A stretch of 64,000 bases of DNA from Isoetes taiwanensis. Its lineage: Eukaryota; Streptophyta; Lycopodiopsida; Isoetales; Isoetaceae. Of the stretch, positions 1 to 10,474 are shown piece after piece; the first letter of the stretch is position 1, and each line of letters opens with the position of its first letter. The stretch is from NCBI GenBank assembly GCA_021234155.1, contig JAJEKV010000062.1:7890425-7954424 (forward strand). The letters run 5' to 3'. The notes under the pieces were generated by a model. The model was not told where the DNA came from, did not search any database, and was given only the letters and a program-made list of their open reading frames with translations. The translations under genes were made by a program, and so were the position numbers.

Positions 1-3000
1 TGTAGTCCGCATTGTTGGTTACATGTATATACCTTTGTTCCTGCATATTTCATTTGGAGAACCAAATGACTTGCTTCTCCTTGCAACGTGCTTCCGGGCA
101 TTGCGCACCCATGAAAGGCTTTCTAAACCCGTTCCAAAATGAATGATGATGATGTATTGATATATATGTTCTTCTCCGGTAGCTATAGTGGTTATAATTC
201 TTGCCTTTAAGTCGGGGGGCGCCCTTGCAGACATGGAGGGCGCGAGGGGCTGGTCCGGGGAAGGATCTTGCCAATTCAGCAGCCAAACAGGGGATCTGGC
301 ACTCCCCCCTCGAGTCCCTCTCGGGGGCCCCAGACCGCAGGCATCCACATCTTCCGCTCCCCCCCAGGACCACCACTACCACCGGGACTGAAGTGGCGAT
401 GCATGCCACTAAATAGGGATCGTGCCTCGGCGGGTATCCCGGAATTGCCGGGGCTTTCCATGGCGTAAGGGGACAATCTCAATTAAAATCGCCATGGACA
501 TGGACCTTATCTTCCTCATGGAAACATGGGGAACATCTTGGTCACAGGCTACCTGATTTGCCGGGGATACCGCTACTCCGCCTTCAATGAGTGCACCGAA
601 ACGAGGACACGGAGGAATTGCGTGTTATTACCGCATGCGACCTTGGCCCAATCGGTCTCCCCGTAAGGCGTGACAGCACAACAGATAATACTGCACAGGG
701 TGCGAGTGCGGAAACGGCGATGGCAGCCCTCTCTTTGTGGCGGCTTGCTACTTCCCACATGCCGAGAGCAACTTTTACCACACGCACTTGGATGTGGGAT
801 GGGATTGTGAGCCCTATGTCGATCTATATGATGACATACGCTGTGATGTCTGCACAATTGGGCAAGGTCATGTTGCTTGGAGATTTCAATGCGCCGCCGA
901 GGGGCGTGAGCAGATCCCAAAATTAGCACCTCTAGCCGAGGATGTATTGCAAATGGACCCCGCAGAGATGGTTTGGCCAAGGGCGCCGATGACAGCCCGT
1001 GACACCTGGTATGGCCGAAGCTTTGCCGCTCTTTGGGCAAGATCTTTGACTGGTCATTTGCAATGGGTCGGCATTAGTGGGTCGCCCTCCACCGCTTCAC
1101 TTGTAGACGGGGGAGAACTGGCACGGCGGCACCGCTGTGGTGGATTACGTGCTAGCGCCACGAGCAATGCCTACACTTGATCACTCGCCCGATCCGGGAC
1201 GGTGGCCGGACGCGGAAGTAGACTCACCATCAGCCCCTGTTCTTGCGGATAGATTGGCAGCCAACCGAAAGCACCCATTGCCCCAACACCCCATGTACCA
1301 CTGGGTTGCCCGGACTATGATCATGCGGCGGTCTATGCGAGGATGCTTGAGCATGAGCTGCGGAGTCCGCAACTCCCCACACTTCAACAAATAGCGGCCC
1401 AAATTTGAACCCAAATTCTAAGGGTAGGGGATGGATGCTTTGGGAGAGACCGCTCTCGACGATCCACGGGGGCTGCAACCACCTTCCCCGCAATCAACGG
1501 TTCGATGACCTAATGCCGGGGAGTTGAAACGATGGCTCCGCCAAGTGCCGGACCCCACCATTCGCCTCAAGAGTCCGTCAATACCGCTCCTTCCTCAAGA
1601 CCAAGAAAGCTGTGTACCTTTTGATGAGCACCAGCAAATGATGTTTGGTCTTCTAGACCGCCACCCTAGGGCCTTCGAGAAAGGTCTTGAGTAAGCCCGC
1701 ATGTTCTCACGGGAAATATTACCCCTAACAATGGGTGAGATACTTTTGCGCAGCTTGTATGACCCAATGGGAAGCCGGGCACCAAGCATTCGCAGAGAGG
1801 GCCTAGCACCGGGTCATTACATCAAAGGGGATGTCATAATGGGCCTGGCAACGCCGCTAAACGGGAAGGCAGCAGATTTGGATGGTATGCGCAGAGCTTC
1901 TCAAGTGGGTTTCCACCCCCAATGGTGCCGGTTCTCAAAGACACTCTTCAACGAGGGCATTGCAAGAAGGCTTCCCCCTCGCACCGGACTACCGGTAGAG
2001 TTGTGCCCATATACAAGCGGGGGACCCCCACGGCCCGACCAACTATCGTACCATTATGGTCGATTCTGTCTTTGCCAAGTTGCTTGGGATTCTTGGCCAC
2101 CATTGACACTTTGGGCGGGGAGGATGGAGAAGTGCGGGCTCAAGACGCAGCTTCTCCGCCCCGGCATTCTACTATTGACCATATCTTCACTCTGCGAACA
2201 CTCATAGAGGATAGCGGAATCGGCCTTGAGAATCATCTTTGTTGCTTTGTGGATTTCGCAAAGGCTTTTGACACGATGCCTCCGGGATAAGTTGTGGGGA
2301 CAGATTGAGACGACTAGGGACCCCCGTCGACTTACGAATGCTATATCTGATTATCGAGGCTTGCTCCGGCCGTCTCACACCGCTCTGGGAGCCCGTTGTT
2401 AGTAGCATTGGGTGCGCCGGGGCTGCCCTCTATCCCCGACGCCGGCTTGTACATTGACCAGCTAGAAGAATGGCTAGCCGAGCCCAGGGGAGGCGCCAGT
2501 TGATGCACCACATAATCCGCAACTCATATATGCCGATGATGTTGGCCTGCCGCATATACCCCGTGAGGACATGCAACGCCACCGATGCTTTGGACACTTT
2601 CTCGCCAATTCACCGACATGAGAGTTAACTTGGCCAAGACAAGGGTGCCGCTGGTCCCATCATCCCGGACCCACACGCTCTTCCCTCATTCACTTACCGG
2701 GCGAGTGTAGTGGAGGTGGCTCAGCCTTATAAAGTATTTGGGCATTGAGTTTTCTACTACCACACACCGGGATGCATCCATCGTTACGGGTCACCGCAGT
2801 CGGAAAGCCCCTCAGATGCAATGCAAAACAACAAATCCAAGGCGTAGTCCAGATGCATGGGGTCACCAGCACACTTGTTCGTGGCCTTGGTTGAACCGGT
2901 CCTCCTCTATGGGGGCGTATGTGGGGGGCCGTGATATCCCTCACCACTTGGAACGATCTAGAGCAGGTACGTAAAGCTTTCTTGGCCCGGCACCGGGAGT

Positions 3001-3768
3001 GAAATCCACGGTCCCCATATCGCATCTTGCTCCAAGAGACGGGCTTCCTTCCATTCTGAGGGTCGCTACCGAACGCCACATTATTTACTTCCGTAAGGTG
3101 GTGGCTATGGATGAAGCCCGCTGCCCAACCTTGCTTTGACAAAGGGTGATGGGCCCGCAAACTCAAAGCTTCTTTGGAAAGACAAGCAAGCCCGTGGTTC
3201 TCGCTATGGAATGTGCGAGGCACACGGATGTGGACCACATACACCGAAGGAACGCGCTGCCTTGAAGCAAAGATTTGGATGCTTGCTTCATGGCCAAGCT
3301 TTGGGATGCAGAGGCCCCTATCACATGTCAAGGTGGCAAATTATCGACAAGAAGTTAATCCCATGCTCACGAGGGGCCCACACCACTACTGCGCACCCAT
3401 CTACCCATGAAAAAGCGGGGTGATTGCTTCCATTCGCCGCAGTGCACACCACCTCCGCATTGAGACGGGGAGATGGATTCGAGAGCGTGAGGGACGAGAG
3501 TCCGCCGCTGCTTTGCCACCGGCGCCATTGAGGATGAAAGTCACGCCCTCCGGGCCTGTCCGTGCGTCACGAGCATATCCCGCTCGGTATGCTCGGTTAG
3601 TTGTGCCCCATCGGGCCTTGCATGGGCTATTGAGCACGGCCTCTGTAGGCTTGTTGGGATCGTACCTCAGGAGGTAATGGATCTGCGGACTTCGGTTATG
3701 CCCCCGTCCGACATTAACCTCAAATACTTGTGATTATGTATATAATCGTGCGGTATGTCAAAGATCCT

Positions 3769-3835
3769 TATTGCTACTAAGGTTTTTCCCCCGAAAACCC
3801 TTCGGGGCGGGGGTTTTTTAATCCTGGTAGTAATA
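3769..3835 (+). other. 3'-UTR hairpin of L-a
   Basis: TATTGCTACTA at 3769-3779 pairs with TGGTAGTAATA at 3825-3835. Inside lies a C/G stem (CCCCC with GGGGG) flanked by T-runs, ending in TTTTTTAATC. The same architecture with a different outer stem occurs at 51399-51479 in another LINE remnant, which suggests a conserved RNA fold. Its role is unknown. Confidence 0.7.
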
Positions 3836-3864
3836 CGCCTGCTGCTCTCTCTCTTTGTACTTGG

Positions 3865-3925
3865 GTCCCATAGGCCAGTTGGTCTCCGTGGACGATAAAA
3901 TCATATTCTATTCTATTCTATTCTT
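3865..3925 (+). repeat. Terminal hairpin and pentanucleotide tail of L-a
   Basis: An outer stem GTCC/GGAC (3865-3868 with 3890-3893) encloses an internal loop starting CAT, then an inner stem AGGCC/GGTCT closed by loop AGTT. It is followed by a (TATTC)n tail at about 3904-3925. The same two-tier shape occurs at the 3' ends of L-b1, L-b2 and L-d. By analogy with stringent-type LINEs such as eel UnaL2, it may be the template recognition site of the reverse transcriptase; that is inference. Confidence 0.7.
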
Positions 3926-4573
3926 TTAGTTTTCTAAATTGCAAGCCTTTGTTATCACTTCTTCAAGGTCTTTTCTGCATTTACGTGGCATTCCCTTAAA
4001 AAACACAATGAAGTTTGGGAGTTAAACTTTCAATTAAATACCGAATGCCAATTTGGAATTCTGCTATGAACGCTATGAAGATTTTAAACTATATAATTAT
4101 GTTGACCTGAATCACCGCCAAATGCCCTTCAATGGACCACCAAATGCTCTTCAATAGACCATCAAATGCTCACAACAAGTGCCCAACAATGACCATGCAT
4201 CTCATCCAACTTACAATAGTTCTTAAGGTGGGCTATTAAAGGGCAAACATGGGCAGTTAAGGGGCAAAATAAGGATGTTCAAATGGGCATATAAAGAGCA
4301 ATGGGTGGAAGAAAGGCACCCTCCTCTAGAAATTGCTAGTTCATAAGTAGATATTTGATGTTTATGTGTGCATTCATTTATTTCGTTTTGTCTTTAGATC
4401 TTAAACCCATTTTCAACCTCTAAATCTTAACCCAAACTCTAGATCTAAGCTGCAGACCCTATCCCTAGGCCTATTTCAAAAAGTAAATCCTAACCCATAT
4501 TATTATCTTCTAATCTAATCGCTAAAGCTTAACTCTAACACTCTAAATCTATGCAAACCTCCAACTTATTGAA
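3926..4573. other. AT-rich spacer with short degenerate repeats
   Basis: No gene is seen. Short imperfect repeats of the type CAAATGCCCTTCAATGGACC and GGGCA-rich phrases recur between about 4110 and 4320. Nothing else is recognisable. Confidence 0.5.
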
Positions 4574-6600
4574 TCAATGTGATTTATGACAACTGACCGT
4601 TTGCTTAACATCTTTAGCAAAAAGGCTTGAAGAGGTTTCTTCCAAAGAAGTTGCAAGAGAGGTGAACGTGAATGGCCTGTTGCAATAATCTATGTAAAGT
4701 ATGGGTGACCGTGGAAATATTACAGTGGGATTTTCTAGGTAGAAGTTACGGTATCGCAATTTCTTTCTTGCCTTCAGTGCCAACTCTTCCCTGGTTAAGA
4801 TGGGATTGTTTGAGAGATGGCAGAACGGGGTGGTAGAACCTAAAGGCAGGGAAGTTCTCGAGTTGATGCCCAGCCAGTTCATCCTTGCAGACGCCCTTGC
4901 TATCCTTCTAAGACCCATCAGTGCCTTAGCTTTGCTAATATCCATGGAAGAGCATGCAGCCTTAATTTTTAACTTCCTGCTCATGAAGTGCATTTAAGAA
5001 GTCTGAGGTTAGTAGAGATGATGTAACATCCTCTGGAGGCAAATCGAATCCCTGCACTCTTTGCACAGTACTACAAGTTGCTTTGCAACCTTCAAGCAAT
5101 GTTGTCCATGAAACAACATTGGCTTGAAATGGCATGTTACCTATTATACTTTTCGCTTCATCCAGCCATCCAGTACGCGAGAAGAGATCAATCATGCAAA
5201 GGTATTGCTCCTACATGGTGTGATACAAGAATCATTCGCATAAGAAAAGTAATGACTTTCCTTATCCAGCAGTCCCCGCATGGCCACATACGTAAAGAAT
5301 GCTAGTGAAAGTTCCTTGGCTTGGCCATATACCATCCATAACCATAAAATGGAAGAGCCTGAATACTTCCTTAGAATTCCCATCTTTGAGAATACTGGCG
5401 CAAGCATAGAATTCCATGAAATCACATCTTTTCTCAAACATCCGATCAAAGATTATCCTTGCATTTTCCACAATTCCGCAACTATTGTACATGTTGACAA
5501 GTGCGATCGCATCGGGATATCGGACCAAGATGTTTCACGAATTACAAGATCATGTACTCTCTTGCCTTCTGTTAATGAAGCTTCATTGGCACATGCGGTA
5601 AGAATAGTTGTAAGTATTACCTTATCGAGGAACCAAACCCTCAATGTCCATTTCTGAAAGATCGGGAGTACTTCCTTGCCATGTCCATGGTGCGTGAATG
5701 CCGCAATTAAAGCGGTCCAAGAAAGAACATCCATTGTGACCATGCCATTAAAAATTATTTGAGCACTAGAAAGATGGCCCCATGTTCCATACATATCAAC
5801 AAGGGTGGTCCCAATCTTTGGGATCCGACTCTAGTTGTCTTTTTATAATAATGCTTTGTGTATCCTCTTAGCTTCAACAATATTTATCTCCATTGCAAGA
5901 GCTTAAAAGTGCTTAGGAATATAGCATGATCGAACTGCATCCCGCATTTCCATCTCCTGGAAAAGATGAAGAGCTTTAGCAACATGCCCATTTTCAATGT
6001 ACGCATTTATCATAGTAGCCCAAGAAACAACAGTTCTCTCAAGCACAACTTGAAATGCGATTCGTAATCTTTTAAACCGCCGGACTTCCCATACATATAG
6101 ATAAGGGCATTCATAACTATGACCTCACAATTAAATTTACTATGCGTAATTCATGCATGTACAATCTTGCCTCTTATGAGATCCTTCAAGCCGAACATGC
6201 ACCAAGAACAAGAACCATTGTAACTATGTTAGGACTCTCACCGTTAAATAGCATTTGCTCAAAGACCCCTAAAGCTTCATCATATTTTGCATATGCTTTG
6301 CAATTATTGTGGTCCGTGAGACAACGTTCCTCGTGCATGGCATTAAACAGTCTATGTGCATTCTTCACTTGCCCACACTACACATATCTTGACAAAAATT
6401 GTCCAAGAAAATACATTAGGCTGAAGCATGTTCTCAAATACCATATTTACATAATTCAATGCACCACACTTGCTGTACATGCCTATGACTAAGTTGCTCA
6501 AATAGACATTTTTTTCATGTATGTTTTTCAAAAGCTGACCATGAACGAGCTTTCCCACAACTAGGGCTCGTGAAACACTGCATTGCTACAAAATAAATGC
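4574..6600 (-). pseudogene. Decayed PLS-class pentatricopeptide-repeat (PPR) protein gene
   Basis: Functional relatives bind organellar RNA, usually for C-to-U editing. On the minus strand a series of out-of-frame pieces carries consecutive PPR motifs. From the N-terminal side these are LSNLVIGMYSKCGALNYV and NVFSWTIFVK (6558-6352), SPNIVTMVLVLGACSA (6368-6186), AKALHLFQEMEMRDAV (near 5950), DVLSWTALIAAFTHHGHG (5794-5453), ALVNMYNSCGIVENARIIF (5528-5262) and MIDLFSRTGWLDEA with VVSWTTLLEGCKA (5195-4962). The alternating P, L and S repeats and the SWxxLLxxC ending point to the plant-specific PLS subclass. The region below 4960 should hold an E or DYW extension, but no clear DYW triplet or zinc motif is seen. 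At least five frame shifts separate the pieces, so this is a pseudogene. No introns are apparent, as is usual for the family. Confidence 0.85.
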
Positions 6601-7599
6601 GTATAAAGCATAATCCTTTTGAAATCCAGGTGTTCTTAGTCGGCCCAATAACGTTTCAGTTCTTTCTTGTCTTTGCCGATCTCTTAGCATTTGGGTATGG
6701 TGCTACTTTTCTTTTACTGTCTTCTTGCATGCAAATATATTCACATCTGATCTTTTAGGTCTGGATTATGGAGAGCTAAGGAATACCTGCTATGTTGGTC
6801 CGAATTTCTTAGAAATGCTTTGCTCATCTATGGATTTTGAGGGCTTTTATCAATGCCCTTCAAATCGGCTAACAGAGATCAGCAATGCTCATCTTATTAG
6901 AAAATACCTCTTACCCTAACGCGCAGTTGGATGTGCTACTCTTCGGATCGCGAGCCTAGAAAGAAATTTGTGGCCAGAAACCAAATCACCAGCCTCCCTC
7001 TGTGAAGCCACCATCTCCCATAATCAGAATGTGGTAAGGACTCTGAAGCTCTATCCTAATCAAGCAAAAACATTCTGGCAATCGAAATGGGTAAGAGGAG
7101 TCCGAGAAATTAGCCTGTGACCGAGCACTTACAGGCACCAGCCAGTTTTTAGCAGTCACCAGTATATGCTAGGCATATGCCGGCATATACCTGGATATGC
7201 CCACATACCCACATAAACGAGGGTTTGCCCCCCTAGGGGCAACCCAAAAACAACTCCTCAAGAAAGACTACAACACAACCTTAAAAAACCACACCTCCAT
7301 ATAACTACATATAATTTTTTTAATATATCTTCAAAAAACCAATCCATGTTTTGTTTTTACTATTGTTTTCAACTGTGGACCAAATGTTTGGTTGTTGTGA
7401 CATTAGTATTAGGCAAACTTTTTAAATCCTATGGCAATTTTTTTTAATGTTTCCTGCAAATAGACGAATATTTCAAGCTGCAATTGGAAATTTGTATTGC
7501 CCTTGTAGAAATATACATAAAAATCTACAAAAGAACTTTCTGCTATACACAAGCTCAACTGAAAAATTGCAATTCCAACCGGAACAAACCCGGATTTTG
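6601..7599. other. Unassigned spacer
   Basis: No coding sequence or element is recognised. A short run near 7167-7205 repeats GCATATGC-like phrases. The stretch from about 7300 becomes AT-rich. Confidence 0.4.
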
Positions 7600-8999
7600 C
7601 CCAACAGTGTTCCGTACTTATATTAGGTATTATTTGGCAGAGGCTATTTCACCTTATTATAGTATTCCACACTTGTATTAGGTATTGTTTGGCAGAGGCT
7701 ATTTCACTTGATTATAGAGCCAAATTATATGTGACCAAGCTGCCTCTTCAAATCATCAAATTTTTTTCTGAAATCTCTGCTTGTTGGTGCTGCCCGAAAC
7801 TAAATAGACTTAGCCTCAAACCATTATTACAAAAAGTGTGCCAGGGCAGAAATCCGATAAAAAGTGTGCCAAGGCAAGCATGATTGCTACTGCAACCCTA
7901 AGCTAAATAGCCGTGTGCCCCGAGCCATTATGACAAAAAATGTGCCCAATGCAAAATCCGACAGAAAATGTGCCAAGACAAGGCGATTTTGCTTGGCTCG
8001 TGTTTTGGCACATTATCTATATCAAAGGGCCAAAGGCCTTATCTATATCAAAGGGCAAAATGTTCATCTAATATATCAATGGGAAAAAGACCATATCTAT
8101 ATCAAAGGGCAGAAGGTTGAACTAATAAATACTTGGGCACTTTGGACATCTTTAACATCTTGTGGAAAAATGCATTGAACAAAGATTTAGAGAGGGTTGT
8201 CAGAACAATAGTTTTTGAGCTCAAGTACATGCTTGATCTAGTCAAGCACATAGGTTGAAGCTCATAATACACAAAGTTTCTTCTTCCCATGCTTCTCTAT
8301 TGTGCCAATTGTTCAATCAATTTCACAAAACCATCATTTCCTTTCCTTGGATGTATAATTCAACATTGTCAACGATGGCTATTAAGTAACCCTTTAGTAT
8401 TTCCCATACTTGCACCATTCTTTATCCTCATAGGGCCACCAGATACTTGCCACCAGATTCAGTTTTTTTTTTTATACAGCTTCCATATGTACAAAATGGC
8501 ATTAGAAAATGGTCAAAATGGTTGTTCTACAGCTTCCATACGCACAAAATGGTCAGTCACTTAGTTAACCGCGCAATGATGCAGGTTGTACCCCTATTTC
8601 TCATGCATGCCCTATTCATGGTTTTTGTCTGTCTCCTTGCTTCATCATCTAAGACAGTTCAAGCTAATGCAATGCATTCCTTGTACCTGAAGCACGAGGT
8701 TATGTGATCATTTGCCATTCCGGCGGCCTGCATGAAGGAGTAAATTACTGTTGGCCCAACTTGCCTAAACCCTCTCTTCACAAGCTCCCTGCTTATCAAT
8801 TCCGACTTTGAGCTTTTTGAAGGCAGTTGTGTTGCAATCCGGCAGGCAGTCACAATTGGCTTCCGGTTGAAAAATCCCCACATGAAATTATCGAAGGACC
8901 CAAATTCCTGCACAACCTGAAGAACCAAAATTGAGATTGAATTAGAATTCTAAAACAAGCGGATCCCAAAACGGTTAGGACTGTGACGAACCTCAAGGA
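7600..8999. repeat. Duplicated segment, copy 1 (partner about 27420-28710)
   Basis: About 1.3 kb is shared in the same orientation with 27420-28710. Similarity is patchy with indels up to about 8640 and nearly perfect from 8640 to 8999. It includes the last exon of the DNA glycosylase gene, its upstream intron and a few bases of the exon before it. The match stops abruptly after the shared AACCTCAAGGA at about 8999 (partner 28710), where a short tandem repeat begins. Confidence 0.9.
8659..8916 (-). pseudogene. Orphan last exon of DNA-3-methyladenine glycosylase I (partial duplicate)
   Basis: This minus-strand exon encodes the same residues as the last exon of the intact gene at 28371-28628, from VVQEFGSFDNFMWGFF to YKECIALA and the stop codon. 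By eye only one silent base differs over the exon. It keeps the C-terminal zinc-ligand region (NDHI and TSC). Upstream coding exons are missing because the duplication ends within exon 4, so no glycosylase can be made from this copy alone. The exon is much better conserved than the duplicated 3' flank, which may mean recent gene conversion. Confidence 0.9.
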
Positions 9000-9000
9000 C

Positions 9001-9087
9001 AATGAGTAGGTTAGTCAAGTATGCAGGCAATGAGTAGGTTAGTCAAGTATGCTGGAGGCAATGAGTAGGTTAGTCAAGTATGCAGGC
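9001..9087. repeat. Three-copy tandem repeat at the duplication breakpoint
   Basis: Three units begin AATGAGTAGGTTAGTCAAGT, at 9001, 9029 and 9060, with lengths 28, 31 and 28 bases. They start exactly where similarity to the 28-kb copy ends. The third unit runs into the following open reading frame. Confidence 0.85.
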
Positions 9088-9546
9088 AACTACCCACTTG
9101 ACCAATCTTTTACACATTCCATCCATGTTGACCGTTTGGTGAGATCACATAAGTCAACATTTGTTAGCAGGATGTATGACCCTGAGTATGCTAAAGAAAT
9201 CTTGAGGGCGATGGTGAAGAATCCAGGCCAAGTTCCTATGCAAGCAGACGTGCTTTCTTGGGATAGGAAAAAGGATGCTCCACTCCAGTGGACAACGCTA
9301 GAGGAGCTTACAGTGGAGAAACCAAATGTATGCTTCCTTAGTATTAACGAACAACATTCTATTGAAGCGCAACGATCCCTATCCAACCAGGCTAAGCAAA
9401 CAGGACAAACCATGTATCTGCTTCATTACAACCACAGGAGGTGTCGGTTTCTAAGCCCCCATACCTCTGCAGAGGACCTTGCAGAGATTAGTGCAACATT
9501 GAACGAAATGGGCGAAGTCTTTCTTTATAAAAGATTAGTATATTAG
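9049..9546 (+). CDS. Hypothetical protein, probable first part of the 9.0-12.6 kb gene
   Basis: An open frame of 165 codons whose first codons lie inside the tandem repeat, so the true start is uncertain. An internal start, or an upstream exon lost at the duplication junction, is equally possible. The product is hydrophilic (MYDPEYAKEILRAMVKNP, QADVLSWDRKKDAPLQWTT, KPNVCFLSINEQHS) with no signal peptide, membrane segment or domain I recognise. It ends at a stop after KRLVY and is followed by the palindrome cluster. Its orientation and closeness to 9914-12608 suggest one gene or one broken gene, but this is not shown. Confidence 0.5.
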   Translation: MLEAMSRLVKYAGNYPLDQSFTHSIHVDRLVRSHKSTFVSRMYDPEYAKEILRAMVKNPGQVPMQADVLSWDRKKDAPLQWTTLEELTVEKPNVCFLSINEQHSIEAQRSLSNQAKQTGQTMYLLHYNHRRCRFLSPHTSAEDLAEISATLNEMGEVFLYKRLVY

Positions 9547-9650
9547 GTGGCCTTTAGTTAGATATATCAAGTAGGAATAACAGTAGTAGACTAGATCAGT
9601 ATATGTGTTCATGTTGTCAGTTCGTGCCTGACGCAAATTGTTAGAATGAG

Positions 9651-9835
9651 TACACGCCAAAAACGTTTTAGGCAGGCAGTAGATTGCCAATTCGCGCCTG
9701 GCGCGTATTCATGCTACTACGCGCCAGGCGCGAATTGGCAATCTATTGCCTGATCAAAACGTTTCTGGCGTGTATTCAGCTGCCATCGGCGCGAATTGGC
9801 AGCATGACTATGGCAGCTGAATACACGCCAGAAAC
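9651..9835. repeat. Cluster of two large, nearly perfect palindromes
   Basis: Arms of 57 bases at 9651-9707 and 9718-9774 are inverted copies with few mismatches; the inner 27 bases (9681-9707 with 9718-9744) are perfect. The loop is 10 bases. A second perfect pair, 26 bases each, lies at 9761-9786 and 9810-9835 and overlaps the first; its 23-base loop repeats part of the first palindrome (GCGCGAATTGGCA). The arms are rich in CpG (CGCGCCTGGCGCG). A related phrase, TGGCGTGTATT, recurs at 11928-11938. No transposon ends or target duplications were identified. Confidence 0.85.
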
Positions 9836-9913
9836 ATTTTGGGCACGTCTGGCTTTGTCCATTCCTGATTATCCTTTTGGCTGATATGATTTCCTTATTC
9901 GTGCATCCCTTAC

Positions 9914-10264
9914 ATGGAACAACTCCGTCATGCCCGCCAGCAATGGATAGAATATGGAAGACCACTGCAAACAAAACAGGGAGGCACGAAGTCTGAGGAG
10001 TATAAGGCGTTGGAAAAGAACTTGGCCCAGACTATCATCCAAGATAAGAAACCAAGGCCCAAAAAGACAGGAAAAAAAATGGGGAGAAAGCAGGGGAGAC
10101 GTCTGAAGCATCTTCGAGAGGCCCTACAGATGCCTAAAGGATCATCTTCGCTAAGGACGAAGTCTGGGCGAAGTGGAATGAGTTCTGGGATGCTTATGCT
10201 CAGAAACAGCTGCCAGATGCAATGGGAAGAGTGCCTCCTCAAGATACTTCAATATTTGATTTGA
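9914..10264 (+). CDS. Hypothetical lysine-rich segment (probable exon or broken part)
   Basis: An open frame between the palindromes and the large frame at 10475. Residues such as KKPRPKKTGKKMGRKQGRR form a strongly basic stretch that could bind nucleic acid or act as a nuclear signal. The text after about 10170 also reads sensibly in another frame (VWAKWNEFWDAYAQKQLP), so either an intron edge or a frame shift lies here. No domain is recognised. It probably belongs with 10475-12608. Confidence 0.35.
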   Translation: MEQLRHARQQWIEYGRPLQTKQGGTKSEEYKALEKNLAQTIIQDKKPRPKKTGKKMGRKQGRRLKHLREALQMPKGSSSLRTKSGRSGMSSGMLMLRNSCQMQWEECLLKILQYLI

Positions 10265-10474
10265 AGACCACCGAGATGAGGAAAGTACAGGGCCTTCAGG
10301 ATGATGAAGTCATTTGTCTGTTAGATCAATGCATAAACAAAGAAGTTCTGTACAAAAGGTTTCTTCAGTTAAGGACAAATGTCCTTCGTTGATTATTGCA
10401 CTCATATAAAGGACATGCGAGTTATGAAGGTAGCAGTTGGTCAAGAATTTTAGAAGCTATCTGGTGATGTAACA

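Larger units (their letters stand above)
205..3925 (+). mobile_element. L-a: decayed GC-rich non-LTR retrotransposon (LINE)
   Basis: A LINE read on the plus strand with many frame breaks. An apurinic-type endonuclease begins near 440 (pieces such as DLIFLMETWG and LLGDFNAPPRG near 870-900). Reverse transcriptase pieces lie at about 2000-2660, including TIDHIFTLRTLIEDSG and FVDFAKAFDTMPPG. The C-terminal region near 3440-3480 keeps HHLRIETGRWIRE, matching the C-terminal domain of the other LINEs in this window. The 3' end has a UTR hairpin, a terminal hairpin and a (TATTC)n tail, not poly(A). Base composition is strongly GC-rich against AT-rich flanks. The 5' limit is set only by the composition change near 205; 1-204 shows nothing recognisable. 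It is non-functional and belongs with L-b, L-d and L-e by protein and 3'-end resemblance. Confidence 0.85.

Noticed and set aside
188-482. Small proline-rich proteins on both strands
   Set aside because: All frames are open by chance in GC-rich sequence; they lie in the decayed 5' part of L-a.
9001-9087. Possible CRISPR-like array of 28-31-base repeats
   Set aside because: The units are adjacent with no unique spacers, and the genome is eukaryotic.
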